From: JL08 sp963765555
GTDB taxonomy: Bacteria; Pseudomonadota; Alphaproteobacteria; Rhodobacterales; Rhodobacteraceae
Direction: 5' to 3'
NCBI GenBank assembly: GCA_963765555.1
Contig: CAVXWX010000007.1
Span: 1-64,000, forward strand
DNA length: 64,000 bases
The position numbers and the translations under genes are program-made. The first letter of the stretch is position 1. Each line of letters opens with the position of its first letter. Shown here piece by piece: positions 8,235-17,522 of the stretch. The notes beneath the pieces were generated by a model, which did not search any database, was not told the DNA's origin, and was given only the letters and a program-made list of their open reading frames with translations.

Positions 8235-8848
8235 AGCCCGTGTTGTGCGAGCGCCGCCTGTACGGCAGGACGCGCGCGCATTGCATCTGTGTGCGCGGAC
8301 AGCTTGGGATAATCAGCCAGATCAACGCCGCTGGCCACCATCCAGCGGTGCACCAGAAACAGGTAGGGGTCGCACATCGAATACCGCGCGCCCAGCGCCC
8401 AAGGCCCCTTTAACAGGTGCTCTTCGACAAAACTCGCGCCTTCTGCGATGTTGGTTGCCACCTTCGCCTGCATCGCCGCTATCGCAGCGGGTTCGTCGGC
8501 CCAGCGTGCCGCGCGCGCCTTGTGCGCAAAGGCGACGTGCAAGGTGGATGCAATGTACCCGTTCAACGCCTGCGCTTGCGCAAAGGCGAACGGATCGGTC
8601 GGGGCAAGTTCTAGTTCGGGATTCGCCTGCGCCAGATAGGCCAGTATCGCCGGATTTTCCGTTAGCACGCCTTGGGGTGTCTCCAACGCAGGCACCCGTC
8701 CCTTTGGATTGATCGCGAGATATTCCGGTGTCAGGTGCGCCTTGTCCGGGATTGAAACAACTACCGTTTCATATGGAGCGCCAATTTCTTCCAGCAGGAT
8801 GTGGGCGGCAAGGGCAGAACTGCCTTTGGACAGATAGAGTTTATACAT
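8231..8848 (-). CDS. Glutathione S-transferase family protein
   Basis: A 205-residue cytosolic-type glutathione transferase. The N-terminal thioredoxin-like domain includes MYKLYLSKGSSALAAHILL, where a Ser near residue 10-11 may activate glutathione as in beta-class enzymes, then the cis-Pro and Glu-Asn region GRVPALETP...LTENPAIL, which binds glutathione. The C-terminal half is the helical substrate domain. It is the last gene of a leftward group LysR, TauE/SafE, enolase-superfamily, GST, with a 28-base gap to the enolase-superfamily gene. It might remove a substituent or isomerise an intermediate of the island pathway, or simply detoxify. I cannot assign a substrate. Confidence 0.8.
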   Translation of the reverse strand: MYKLYLSKGSSALAAHILLEEIGAPYETVVVSIPDKAHLTPEYLAINPKGRVPALETPQGVLTENPAILAYLAQANPELELAPTDPFAFAQAQALNGYIASTLHVAFAHKARAARWADEPAAIAAMQAKVATNIAEGASFVEEHLLKGPWALGARYSMCDPYLFLVHRWMVASGVDLADYPKLSAHTDAMRARPAVQAALAQHGL

Positions 8849-8876
8849 TGGCTGACGGGCTTCCTATTGGGGCGGA

Positions 8877-10016
8877 TCACGAAGACGTGCGCGTCTTTTC
8901 CAGCGACAGTGTTTGATAAGGAATTAGACTGTCCGGCAGGGTTTCAATACCCAGGCCGGGAGCGCTGCCCAATTTCCACTGACCGCCCGCCAGGCCTTCG
9001 CCTGCGAACGCATCCCGCAACGGGTTCGGGTTTACATCCACCTCCAGCAACCCCGAACCACCCGCCGCCGCCAACAAATGTGCCGAGGCACGCAGCCCGA
9101 TCCCGCCGCCCAGAAAATGCGGGCAATAAGTACAGTTCGCCTGCAATGCGGCCTGCGCCACGCGCAAACATCCGGTAACGCCGCCCCATTTGGCCACATC
9201 CGGTTGCACGTATTTGACATGGCCCGCCTCAATGGCCTGAGAAAACGCGGCTTCTGTGGCGATGTTTTCACCCGCTGCAATCGGCGTCTTGATCTTGGCG
9301 GCAAGGGTTGCCCATTCGTGTTCTGGCCGATCCGCGGCAATAGGCTCTTCAATCCACCCAAGGCCAAGCGCATCTCCCCGCGCCATGAAATCAAGGGTCC
9401 GGGGCACATCCCATGCCTGATTGGCGTCTGCCATCACCTGTTCGTTTGTATTGAGCGCCTCGGACACCGCCGCGAGAGTTTCAAAGTCAGCTTGATCATC
9501 AAAGCCCACCTTGATCTTGAACGCCCTGAACCCGTGCTTGCGGGCGTTGGCAACCTGATCTGCCGCCTTGGCTGCGGCAATGCCACTGGCATAACACGGT
9601 ACAGCATCCGCAGCGGACGGGTTCAGATAACGCGCCATCGGCAGGCCCGCGCGCCGTGCCACCATGTCGTGCAAGGCCGTGTCCAGACCGGCCAGCACCT
9701 GCCAGAACGGTCCCCATTCCCCGGCCTGCAACGCGCGAATTCGGGTTTGACGCGTCAGTGTTTCCCAAATCTCGGATGGGGTGCCGGCATCGCAGCCGAA
9801 TACAAGGTCGGCAACGTCCATCATCAGCAATCGCGCGCGATGTTCAGCGCCGGCGGCGGGCCAGTTGGCAAAAATCTCGCCCCAGCCAAAAGCGCCGTCA
9901 TCAGCGGTAAGTTGAACAAAAACCGCCGGCCGGTCGTGCATCAAACCAAAAGATGTAGCAACAGGTGCCTCGGTCGGAACACGAAACACAGACACGGCTA
10001 TGCGTTCAATCTTCAA
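8877..10016 (-). CDS. Mandelate racemase/muconate lactonizing enzyme family protein (KxK type)
   Basis: Enolase-superfamily enzyme of 379 residues that abstracts a proton alpha to a carboxylate to racemise or dehydrate an acid. The N-terminal capping domain is followed by the barrel with FKIKVG (KxK, S-face base), metal ligands in DANQAW, EEPI and GEN, and VQPDVAKWGG plus CPHFLGGG, giving the Asp-His dyad (R-face base) of the mandelate racemase subgroup. Both bases are present, so racemase/epimerase or acid-sugar dehydratase activity is possible. It sits 48 bases downstream of a TauE/SafE permease gene in a LysR-led operon. The exact substrate is unknown. Confidence 0.85.
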   Translation of the reverse strand: MKIERIAVSVFRVPTEAPVATSFGLMHDRPAVFVQLTADDGAFGWGEIFANWPAAGAEHRARLLMMDVADLVFGCDAGTPSEIWETLTRQTRIRALQAGEWGPFWQVLAGLDTALHDMVARRAGLPMARYLNPSAADAVPCYASGIAAAKAADQVANARKHGFRAFKIKVGFDDQADFETLAAVSEALNTNEQVMADANQAWDVPRTLDFMARGDALGLGWIEEPIAADRPEHEWATLAAKIKTPIAAGENIATEAAFSQAIEAGHVKYVQPDVAKWGGVTGCLRVAQAALQANCTYCPHFLGGGIGLRASAHLLAAAGGSGLLEVDVNPNPLRDAFAGEGLAGGQWKLGSAPGLGIETLPDSLIPYQTLSLEKTRTSS

Positions 10017-10064
10017 GCGTGTTTCCTTTCTGTTCAGACTATTGGATCACCGCATCACCCCGAA

Positions 10065-10808
10065 TCACAACAATTCGCGCATCAGCAAGACGGAGCCTGA
10101 CACAAAGGTCAGCCCGATCAACATTCTGCGAAACTGATCGTCGGACAGGCGTTTGAAAATTGCGATGCCCACTTGCGCCGCCAACAAGGCCGCCGGCAGC
10201 GCTACCGCGAGATAGTAAAGCGTTTGCTTTGTATATGCCCCCTGCAATGCCAGCATGAGTGCCGTCAGCGACAAAACCACCACGTTGAAAGGCTGCAAGA
10301 CAGCGCGTGTTTCTGATTTGGGCCAAGGCCGCATGGAACACCACATCGTTGGCAGCGCCCCCGAAAGTGAGGCCGTTCCGCCCAACACCCCACCGGCAAA
10401 GCCGATGAGACCGTCAATAACCGGCGTGCGCCGTTCAATCCGTGGCAACGTGCTGCGCAGGCTGAAAAAACCGCCGTAGATCAACAAAAAAACAGCAATG
10501 ATGATCTTCAGAGAACGTGGTTCGATATACGCCAGGGCCGCAACGCCCAGAGGTATGCCAAACAAGGCTGGCACCAGAAACCGCAGCAGGCGACGCGGAT
10601 TGTCCCAGATCGCATGGCGCACGATCCACATGCCCTGAAATCCGCTGACGACAGACAGCACAACCACAATAGCGACGGCTTGTACCGGTGGCATGATATT
10701 CAGGAAGAATCCCAAGGCAAACAAAGCCGTACCAAACCCGGCCAACCCGTTTATCAGCCCCCCGGCGCTGGCCCCAAGGATCAGCAAAATCAGTATTTCG
10801 GCACTCAT
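10065..10808 (-). CDS. TauE/SafE family membrane permease
   Basis: Polytopic membrane protein of 247 residues with about eight hydrophobic helices. It has the two internal repeat signatures of the family: LGASAGGLINGLAGFGTAL near the N-terminus and GFAGGVLGGTASLSGALP in the middle. Family members move sulfonates, sulfite-type anions or organic acids across the cytoplasmic membrane, often as exporters. The start ATG overlaps the LysR stop as ATGA, so the regulator and permease are co-transcribed. A second, separate member lies at 14925-15683 in the same island. The transported anion cannot be predicted. Confidence 0.8.
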   Translation of the reverse strand: MSAEILILLILGASAGGLINGLAGFGTALFALGFFLNIMPPVQAVAIVVVLSVVSGFQGMWIVRHAIWDNPRRLLRFLVPALFGIPLGVAALAYIEPRSLKIIIAVFLLIYGGFFSLRSTLPRIERRTPVIDGLIGFAGGVLGGTASLSGALPTMWCSMRPWPKSETRAVLQPFNVVVLSLTALMLALQGAYTKQTLYYLAVALPAALLAAQVGIAIFKRLSDDQFRRMLIGLTFVSGSVLLMRELL

Positions 10809-11719
10809 CGCACGCCGCCCGATCGTACTGGAAGCGGCCTGAACTCGCCGATTTCAATGGCTTGCTGAAAGGCTTTGTGCAGTTCATCCACGACACGCAG
10901 GCGCAAACTGTCTTTCTTGTACGCCAGCCCGATCTGGCGCACCGGCGCATCATCACCAAGTGACAGGCGTTTGATTGGCAGCGCATTCACAGGACGAACC
11001 GAATGCACAGGAACAATTGAAACGCCAAGGTTGGCATACACCATGCTGGAAATCGCTTCGAGACTGTCCAGTTCCATTGTTTCTTGCACAACCAGTTTTT
11101 TGGATTGAATCCACGCTTCGATCAGGGTCCCGACCACGGCTTCGCGGTTGAACCGGATAAACGAATGCTTTTGCAACAACTCGAAAGGATCATTGCTTTG
11201 GGTTTCCAGTGAAGCCAGAAGTTGCATGGGTTCATCCGCAATATGCAAAAACTCCAAACCAACCGGCAAGGCGGCGGGGCGCGAAACGACACCGGCATCA
11301 ATGGCACCCCGTTCGATCTGCATGAGAAGTGCAGATGTCAGGCCGGGCTGGATACGCACCCGCAACTCGGGAAAAGGTTGTTTCAAGATGGCCATCGCCA
11401 AGGGCGCAAGACCAGTCAGCATGGTGGGCAACGCCCCAAGAACCACTTCGCCCCGCACACCCTGATCGCCCAGCGCGGCGGCGACAAGATTGTCATAATC
11501 GTGCACGATCTGGCGCGCCTTGGCGACAATGGCACGGCCCGACTGCGTCAGTTCGGGGGTGCGTTTAGAGCGATCAAACAATGCCACATTCAATTCAAGC
11601 TCAAGCGCACGCATTTGCTGGCTCACAGCCGCATGTGTCACCAAAACAGCGTCAGCGGCCGCGCTGAAGGTTTTATGTTCAGCTACGGCGATCAGCGTCC
11701 GCAGCATCCTGATCGACAT
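10805..11719 (-). CDS. LysR family transcriptional regulator
   Basis: A 304-residue LysR-type regulator. The N-terminal winged helix-turn-helix is clear (RMLRTLIAVAEHKTFSAAAD, then VTHAAVSQQMRALE), followed by a periplasmic-binding-protein-like effector domain. It is the first gene of the leftward operon with a TauE/SafE permease, an enolase-superfamily enzyme and a GST, and is divergent from tctC with about 150 bases between the two starts. That layout fits autoregulation plus control of the tct transporter by the pathway substrate. The dyad at 11768-11800 is a candidate binding site. Confidence 0.87.
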   Translation of the reverse strand: MSIRMLRTLIAVAEHKTFSAAADAVLVTHAAVSQQMRALELELNVALFDRSKRTPELTQSGRAIVAKARQIVHDYDNLVAAALGDQGVRGEVVLGALPTMLTGLAPLAMAILKQPFPELRVRIQPGLTSALLMQIERGAIDAGVVSRPAALPVGLEFLHIADEPMQLLASLETQSNDPFELLQKHSFIRFNREAVVGTLIEAWIQSKKLVVQETMELDSLEAISSMVYANLGVSIVPVHSVRPVNALPIKRLSLGDDAPVRQIGLAYKKDSLRLRVVDELHKAFQQAIEIGEFRPLPVRSGGVR

Positions 11720-11767
11720 TCCCTGCCCCTTCGTGCCCGTTTTTGTAAGTAAAAGTATCGAAATTTG

Positions 11768-11800
11768 TAAGACTTTATTGCTTATTAAAAGCTTGTCTTA
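11768..11800. promoter_or_regulatory. Inverted repeat in the lysR-tctC divergent region, candidate LysR site
   Basis: TAAGAC at 11768-11773 is mirrored by GTCTTA at 11795-11800 across an AT-rich centre. It lies between the divergent lysR and tctC genes, where LysR-type regulators normally bind. The arms are only six bases long and no T-N11-A core was confirmed, so this is a candidate based on position and symmetry. Confidence 0.3.
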
Positions 11801-11871
11801 ACAATATAAAAAGTCAAGGGTTCACATCAGTTACCATTAAGGTGAAGCTAGAAAAAAACAGGGAGGAAAAA

Positions 11872-12849
11872 ATGAAACGTACATTTCTAGGGGCCATCGG
11901 TGCCTTGGGTCTTGGGTTGGCCGCGACAACAGCGTTGGCAGAATATCCCGAACGTCCGATCAATATGGTCATTCCTTATGGCGCAGGCGGCGCAACAGAT
12001 ATCTCCGCCCGCACAATTGCGGAACCGTTGGGCAATGTCGTTGGTAAACCGCTGATTATGGCCAATGTTACCGGCGCAGGCGGTGCAACCGGGTCTGTTG
12101 CTGTGCAAAATGCCAAAGGCGACGGATACACAATGCTGTTCGCGCGTGTCGGATCCCATTCCGTTAACCCGGCGATGAAGGCAACCCTGCCCTACACGCT
12201 GGATGATTTCCGGTTTGTCACGGTTTATGAAATCAACCCTGTCGCATGTGCGGTTACACCGGCGTCGGGCATCAACTCGATGGATGATCTGATCGCCAAG
12301 GTGAACGAAGGCGGTGTAACCTACAGTTCGTCCGGCGTCGGGTCTCTCCTGCATCTTGCTGCCGTGATGGTGCTGAAGGAATTCGGCGTTGCCGATCCGC
12401 TCAATCAGGCCACGCACATTCCGCAAAAGGGCGGCGGCGCGGCGGCAACGGCCGTATTGAATGGCACAGCGACGTTCTTGTGCACAAACTCTTCCGCGGT
12501 CGCGAGCTTTATCGCCAACGGTCAGTTAAAGCCCATTCTGGTCACGACTCCGGAACCCGTTGTTGGCTTTGACGCGCCGACAGCGGCCGATCTGGGCAAA
12601 CCCAGCCTGCACCAACTGGTCGGTTGGACCGGTATTGCCGGCCCTGACGACCTGCCTGACGATGTGGCCGAAAAATGGGGCGCATGGATGGCCGAAGCGA
12701 CGCAAGACGCAGATTTTCTTGAAAAGATGACAGCCCGTGGTTCCGTGATCGATTTCATGGATCCTGTCGAAGCCAACGATTTCATCCAGACACAGTATGA
12801 AACATTCCGCGCCCTGGTTGACGAATTGGGCATGCGGATCGAAGGTTGA
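11872..12849 (+). CDS. tctC: Tripartite tricarboxylate transporter substrate-binding protein (TctC/BugT type)
   Basis: Periplasmic solute-binding protein of 325 residues for a TTT transporter. It begins with a Sec signal peptide (KRTFLGAIGALGLGLAATTA, cleavage near ALAEYP), then the family opening YPERPINMVIPYGAGGATDI, whose PxGAGGxxD loop contacts the carboxylate of the ligand. The ATG at 11872 follows a strong GGGAGGA ribosome-binding site; the longer frame from 11842 would add a non-signal leader. An intrinsic terminator lies just downstream, before tctB, fitting a large excess of binding protein over the membrane parts. The ligand is presumably the acid processed by the flanking enzymes. 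Confidence 0.9.
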   Translation: MKRTFLGAIGALGLGLAATTALAEYPERPINMVIPYGAGGATDISARTIAEPLGNVVGKPLIMANVTGAGGATGSVAVQNAKGDGYTMLFARVGSHSVNPAMKATLPYTLDDFRFVTVYEINPVACAVTPASGINSMDDLIAKVNEGGVTYSSSGVGSLLHLAAVMVLKEFGVADPLNQATHIPQKGGGAAATAVLNGTATFLCTNSSAVASFIANGQLKPILVTTPEPVVGFDAPTAADLGKPSLHQLVGWTGIAGPDDLPDDVAEKWGAWMAEATQDADFLEKMTARGSVIDFMDPVEANDFIQTQYETFRALVDELGMRIEG

Positions 12850-12882
12850 TCATCGGTCTGAATGTATTGGCAAAGTGAAATC

Positions 12883-12911
12883 CGCCAGACCTGACCGGGT
12901 CTGGCGTTTTT
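12883..12911 (+). terminator. Intrinsic terminator between tctC and tctB
   Basis: A perfect nine-base stem, CGCCAGACC at 12883-12891 and GGTCTGGCG at 12898-12906 with a six-base loop, is followed by TTTTT and C. It lies 33 bases after the tctC stop and 18 bases before the tctB start. It would stop part of the transcripts after tctC and protect the 3 prime end of the tctC message, setting the ratio of binding protein to membrane subunits. Confidence 0.8.
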
Positions 12912-12929
12912 CATCGGGGTGGAAAGAAG

Positions 12930-13421
12930 ATGAGCAACAAGACAATTCAGCTGCACCTTGGCATCGGGGCATGTATCGCCTGCATATTCCTGCTGGCAAT
13001 TGCGATTCCGACATGGGTGTCTTCGCCTAGCAATGTCCGGTTTCTGATCATGTCACCCGTGTTCTGGCCTGCGACACTGGCCATCCTGACAGGAATAGTC
13101 GGACTGGGCTTGTTGCTGGACTGGCGCCGCGCCGCGCCCGAAGCGGATGAACCTGAAAACCTTGCTGACAGCCCCAAGGCCGCAAGACTGCGCCTGCTGG
13201 GAATGGCTGCAATCATGCTGGTGACGATGTATGCCCTGCCTCGCGCGGGTATGGTCTGGACCTGTATGCTGGTGTTTGTTGCCAGTGCCTTTCTTGTCAA
13301 AACAAGACATCCGGTTGCAGCCATAGTGTGTGCTGTTGCCGTGCCGTTGGTTCTCTACGCCTTTTTTGCCCACGTTGCCGGGGTCGCGATCCCTCAAGGT
13401 AACTTTGTGAGACTGCCATGA
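12930..13421 (+). CDS. tctB: Tripartite tricarboxylate transporter small membrane subunit TctB
   Basis: Small membrane subunit of the TTT transporter, 163 residues with four hydrophobic helices and a hydrophilic loop rich in acidic residues after helix 2, as usual in TctB proteins. The family is weakly conserved and recognition rests mainly on length, topology and its place between tctC and tctA. Its stop overlaps the tctA start as ATGA. It forms the membrane complex with TctA and probably helps assembly or coupling. Confidence 0.82.
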   Translation: MSNKTIQLHLGIGACIACIFLLAIAIPTWVSSPSNVRFLIMSPVFWPATLAILTGIVGLGLLLDWRRAAPEADEPENLADSPKAARLRLLGMAAIMLVTMYALPRAGMVWTCMLVFVASAFLVKTRHPVAAIVCAVAVPLVLYAFFAHVAGVAIPQGNFVRLP

Positions 13422-14911
13422 GCTTTACAGACAGCATCCTTGCCGGCCTGTCACTGGTTGGAAATTTCGAGTCTTTCTTTGCCCTGTTCTGCGGGATCGT
13501 GATCGGTGTGATCGGCGGTGCTATACCAGGCATGTCGGCCACCATGGCCGTGGCCCTGACCTTGCCGTTCACATTCGCCATGCAGCCCATCACCGGAATC
13601 TTGCTTCTTTTAGGCGTGTACAAAGGCGGGATATTCGGCGGGTCGATACCGGCGATCCTGATCAAAACCCCCGGCACACCCGCTTCGTCCGCAACCATTC
13701 TAGATGGCTATCCAATGGCCGAAAAAGGCGAGGCCGGGCGCGCGCTGGGAATGGCGCTTTGGGCGTCTTGCACGGCAGATATCATCTCGAACCTTGCGCT
13801 GATCCTGTTTGCCGGATGGCTTGCGTCTTTCGCTCTTAGCTTTGGGCCGCCCGAATTTTTTGCGCTGATCCTGTTTTCCCTGACCATCATTGCCGGTGTT
13901 TCGGGCGACAGCCTGCTGCGCGGGGCCTTGTCTGCCCTGTTGGGATTGTTGCTGGCCACCATCGGTCTTGACCTGATCTATGGCACGAACCGGTTTACCT
14001 TTGGCAATCCGAACATGATGGGTGGTTTGAATTTCATTGCCGTTCTGATCGGGCTGTTCGCCATTCCGGAAATCATCGCAATGGCGTGGAACCCGACAGC
14101 CCATGTCGGCAAGGCACGCAGTCTGGGTAAAAACTGGGTCAGCTTTGCCGATTACAGGCGCTGCTTCAAATCCATTGTGCGTGGCAGTATGATCGGCGTG
14201 TTTCTTGGCTCTATTCCCGGAATTGGCGCAGCGCCATCGGCCTTTCTCAGCTATTCGGAAGCCCGCCGGAAATCACCCCATAAGGAAAATTTCGGCAAGG
14301 GCGAAATCGAAGGCGTTGCTGCATCAGAAGCGGGCAACAACGGTGTCGCGGGGGCCACGCTTATTCCGCTTCTGGCCCTTGGTGTGCCCGGTGATGTGAT
14401 CACGGCAATTATCATCGGCGCGTTCATGATCCACGGGCTGCAACCCGGCCCGATGATGTTTATCCTGAACGTGGATATCATTTACGGGCTGTTCATCGGG
14501 TTGATCGTCAGTTCCGTATTCTTGTTTTTCGTCGGTTCCGTTGCAATTCGCGGGTTCAAATACGTGGCGGACGTGCCCAAACGCATCCTGATCCCCGCCG
14601 TTCTGGTTCTGTGCATTTATGGTGTGTTCGCCGTGAACAACAACCTGTTTGACGTCGGCGTTATGTTCGCGATGGGTTGGGTCGGGTTCACGATGATGCG
14701 GTATCGCGTACCCGCAGCCCCGTTCCTGATTGCGTTTATTCTGGGTCCGCTTCTAGAGGATAATTTCCGACAATCCATGCTGATGTCGGGCAGCAATCCT
14801 TCCATTTTGTTTCGCGGTCCGATCACTTGGTTTTTCTGGCTGCTGACAATTGTCACTGTGATCGCAATTTCCCGAACAACCCTGAAGAACCGTGCCGCGC
14901 TGCGGTCTTGA
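13418..14911 (+). CDS. tctA: Tripartite tricarboxylate transporter large permease TctA
   Basis: Large permease of 497 residues with about eleven or twelve transmembrane helices, probably driven by an ion gradient. The two hallmark segments of TctA are visible: GVIGGAIPGMSATMAVALTL near the N-terminus and the related GSIPGIGAAPSAFLSY in the middle, together with NGVAGATLIPLLALGVPGD. Its start overlaps tctB. It ends 13 bases before the convergent TauE/SafE gene. With TctC and TctB it would import a carboxylic acid across the inner membrane. Confidence 0.92.
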   Translation: MSFTDSILAGLSLVGNFESFFALFCGIVIGVIGGAIPGMSATMAVALTLPFTFAMQPITGILLLLGVYKGGIFGGSIPAILIKTPGTPASSATILDGYPMAEKGEAGRALGMALWASCTADIISNLALILFAGWLASFALSFGPPEFFALILFSLTIIAGVSGDSLLRGALSALLGLLLATIGLDLIYGTNRFTFGNPNMMGGLNFIAVLIGLFAIPEIIAMAWNPTAHVGKARSLGKNWVSFADYRRCFKSIVRGSMIGVFLGSIPGIGAAPSAFLSYSEARRKSPHKENFGKGEIEGVAASEAGNNGVAGATLIPLLALGVPGDVITAIIIGAFMIHGLQPGPMMFILNVDIIYGLFIGLIVSSVFLFFVGSVAIRGFKYVADVPKRILIPAVLVLCIYGVFAVNNNLFDVGVMFAMGWVGFTMMRYRVPAAPFLIAFILGPLLEDNFRQSMLMSGSNPSILFRGPITWFFWLLTIVTVIAISRTTLKNRAALRS

Positions 14912-14924
14912 TGAGTTAGGGTTT

Positions 14925-15683
14925 TCAGCCGAAAACCGAGCGTCGGATCAGGTTCAGACCCATAAGAAAGAACACAGCTAATAGGATGCGCCGCAGCGTT
15001 ACCTCGTCCGCACGGCCACGAAACCGTTCGCCAATCACAAAACCGGCAAACGTTGGCACCAGCAAGGCCACCGACGCCCCGAAAGTTTGTATATCCACCA
15101 GCCCCTGCGCAAAGTAACCTGCAGCCAGAGGAACACTGCCAATAAAGATCAGCAAACCGCTGGCGCGTACAAATTCCGCCATCGGCACTTTGCGCGCGGT
15201 CAGGTAGATCACCATCGGGGGGGCCCATACCGAAGTAAGACCGCCGAGAACACCTGCAATTGCGCCCAGAATGTACTGCATCGGGCGGGCAAGATGGTCG
15301 GGTATGTAAGGCGCCCAAGCCGTGACATTGATCAGCACAAACACCACAATTGCTCCGCCCAGCACACCAAACAATATCCGGTCGGACACATCATAGGTCA
15401 GATAGATCGTGACCCAGACCCCGATCACCAGTGCCACGGCAAACGGCAGGTACCGCAGCGCCGTTTGTTTGGCCTGACCGGCCCGGTGCACCTGCCATGC
15501 ATTCGACACCAGCATCGGAACAAGCAGATAGGCAATCGCGACCCGCGGCGCCATCACGATGGTCATGATCCCCAATGCCGTTGTGGGCAATCCGATGCCA
15601 ATCGTGCCTTTCACAATGCCCGCCACAAGCAACGCAAGGGCAGGCACAAGCAGATCAAGCAGTGAACCAGACAGGATATCCAT
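14925..15683 (-). CDS. TauE/SafE family membrane permease (second copy)
   Basis: A 252-residue polytopic membrane protein with about eight helices. The family signatures are LVAGIVKGTIGIGLPTTALG at the N-terminus and GAIAGVLGGLTSVWAPPMVIY in the middle. It is only distantly similar to the copy at 10065-10808, so it does not look like a recent duplication. It is transcribed leftward, convergent with tctA and divergent from the GMC oxidoreductase. Two anion permeases of this family in one catabolic island suggest that a sulfur-containing or other anionic product must be exported, but that is inference. Confidence 0.8.
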   Translation of the reverse strand: MDILSGSLLDLLVPALALLVAGIVKGTIGIGLPTTALGIMTIVMAPRVAIAYLLVPMLVSNAWQVHRAGQAKQTALRYLPFAVALVIGVWVTIYLTYDVSDRILFGVLGGAIVVFVLINVTAWAPYIPDHLARPMQYILGAIAGVLGGLTSVWAPPMVIYLTARKVPMAEFVRASGLLIFIGSVPLAAGYFAQGLVDIQTFGASVALLVPTFAGFVIGERFRGRADEVTLRRILLAVFFLMGLNLIRRSVFG

Positions 15684-15894
15684 ATCCCTCCCCTATCCCG
15701 CAGAACGCAGGACTTTACCAGTGCAACAAAACCAGGCGCTGCGCGACGCTTCTGAAAAACCCCGGGCGATGTGCTGCAAAATCCACGATGTGTCGTTATT
15801 GACCCATCTTGACGGTGACAGGATTGCACGCTTTGAGTGTCGCTTTGTATTGCGGATCGAACCGAGACCTGACCAAGAAACCCAGAGGGCGAAA

Positions 15895-17511
15895 TTGACC
15901 GAATTTGACTATGTGATTGTAGGTGCGGGATCCGCTGGATCAGCCTTGGCCAACAGGCTGACCGAAGACGGAAAATCCACCGTCGTGCTTTTGGAAGCCG
16001 GCGATTGGGACACATCGATCTGGACGCGCCTGCCGATCGGATACGGCAAGGTATTTTATGACGCGCGCGTCAATTGGAAATACCAAAGCGAAGCCGATCC
16101 AAACCGCAATGACCAAAAAATGTACCTGCCACGTGGCAAGGTTCTTGGCGGCTCAAGCTCGATCAATGCGATGGTCTATGTGCGCGGTCACAAATCGGAT
16201 TACGAAGACTGGAACAAAACAGCCCCCGGCTGGGGATGGGCCGACGTTGCCCCGGTATTCCGGCGTATGGAAGACTGGTCGGGCGGTTCGGACAATGTGC
16301 GCGGCACAGGCGGCCCTTTGTCCGTATACGACATGTCAAAAGAAGCACATCCGCTGACCAACACCTACCTGACAGCCGCAAGCCAGGCCGGTTTTCCACT
16401 GAACCCCGATTACAATGGCCCCGACATGGAAGGCGCGGCATGTTACCAGATCACGACGAAGAACGGGGTGCGGGCCTCTGCGGCGCGCAGCTATCTGTGG
16501 CCCGCGCGCAAACGACCCAATCTTGATATTAGAACACGATGCCTTGCGCGGCGTGTTCTGATCGAAAACAAACGCGCCGTCGGCATCGAATACGAAAGAA
16601 AAGGGCAGATCGAAACCCTGCGCGCCCGTCGCGAAGTGATCTTGTGCGGTGGGGCAATCAATTCGCCTCAGTTGTTGCAACTGTCGGGGATCGGCCCTGA
16701 AAAGGTGCTGCGTGAACAAGGCATTGCGATTGTCCACGCCGCGGAACAGGTGGGCCGCAATTTGCAAGATCATCTGGGCGGCGACAATCATTACCGCGCA
16801 AAAGTTCCCAGTCTGAACCAGCAATTGGGTCCGATACTCGGAAAGATGCGCGTCGGGCTGGAATACATTCTGCGCCGCAAGGGCCCCCTGTCGCTTAGCC
16901 TTAATCAGGGCGGCGGGTTCGTGCGGGTGATGGAGGGCGCCGACCGCCCCGACCTGCAACTGTATTTTTCGCCTGTCAGTTATACCCGCGCGCCGGTGGG
17001 CACACGCCCCCTGATGGCGCCGGACCCGTTTCCGGGATTCCTGCTGGGTTTTAATCCGTGCAAACCGACCAGCGCCGGCTATCTGCAAATCCGGTCGCCT
17101 GATCCGAACGTGGCACCGGAAATTCACTGCAACTATCTGGACACGCAATATGATCGCGATGTGATGGTCGCAGGCCACCGCCTGATGCGCCAGATTGCGG
17201 ACACCCCCGCGATGAAGGCCGTGATCGAGGAAGAAATCTCTCCGGGGCCGAATATCGCGTCAGACGAAGAATTGCTGGCATTTGTACGGGAAAAATCGTG
17301 GACAGTGTTCCACCAGTGCAGCACGTGCAGAATGGGCACCGATCCGGCCGCATCGGTGGTGGACGAACGCCTGCGTGTGCATGGACTTGACGGACTAAGG
17401 GTTGCAGATGCCTCGATTTTCCCGACAATTCCGACAGGCAACACAAACGCTCCCGCAATCATGGTTGGCGAAAAAGCCGCCGACCTGATCCAAGCCGACG
17501 CACAGTCCTGA
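15895..17511 (+). CDS. GMC family FAD-dependent oxidoreductase (choline dehydrogenase-like)
   Basis: Flavoprotein alcohol dehydrogenase of 538 residues. It has the FAD motif DYVIVGAGSAGSALANRLTE, the GMC signatures PRGKVLGGSSSINAMVYVRG and GGAINSPQLLQLSGIGP, and the catalytic His/Asn pair in VFHQCSTCRMG and PTGNTNAPAIM. Acceptors are usually quinones or cytochromes. I choose a TTG start at 15895, preceded by AGAGGG, because it puts the FAD motif at the normal distance from the N-terminus. The open frame runs upstream to 15559 but overlaps the TauE/SafE gene and has no homologous look. It probably oxidises an alcohol intermediate or substrate of the island pathway. The adjacent enolase-superfamily gene follows after 11 bases. 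Confidence 0.87.
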   Translation: MTEFDYVIVGAGSAGSALANRLTEDGKSTVVLLEAGDWDTSIWTRLPIGYGKVFYDARVNWKYQSEADPNRNDQKMYLPRGKVLGGSSSINAMVYVRGHKSDYEDWNKTAPGWGWADVAPVFRRMEDWSGGSDNVRGTGGPLSVYDMSKEAHPLTNTYLTAASQAGFPLNPDYNGPDMEGAACYQITTKNGVRASAARSYLWPARKRPNLDIRTRCLARRVLIENKRAVGIEYERKGQIETLRARREVILCGGAINSPQLLQLSGIGPEKVLREQGIAIVHAAEQVGRNLQDHLGGDNHYRAKVPSLNQQLGPILGKMRVGLEYILRRKGPLSLSLNQGGGFVRVMEGADRPDLQLYFSPVSYTRAPVGTRPLMAPDPFPGFLLGFNPCKPTSAGYLQIRSPDPNVAPEIHCNYLDTQYDRDVMVAGHRLMRQIADTPAMKAVIEEEISPGPNIASDEELLAFVREKSWTVFHQCSTCRMGTDPAASVVDERLRVHGLDGLRVADASIFPTIPTGNTNAPAIMVGEKAADLIQADAQS

Positions 17512-17522
17512 AGGGAAACAGA

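Noticed and set aside
9078..10100. Open frame of 340 codons on the plus strand
   Set aside because: Antisense to the enolase-superfamily gene with intact catalytic residues; no recognisable domain.
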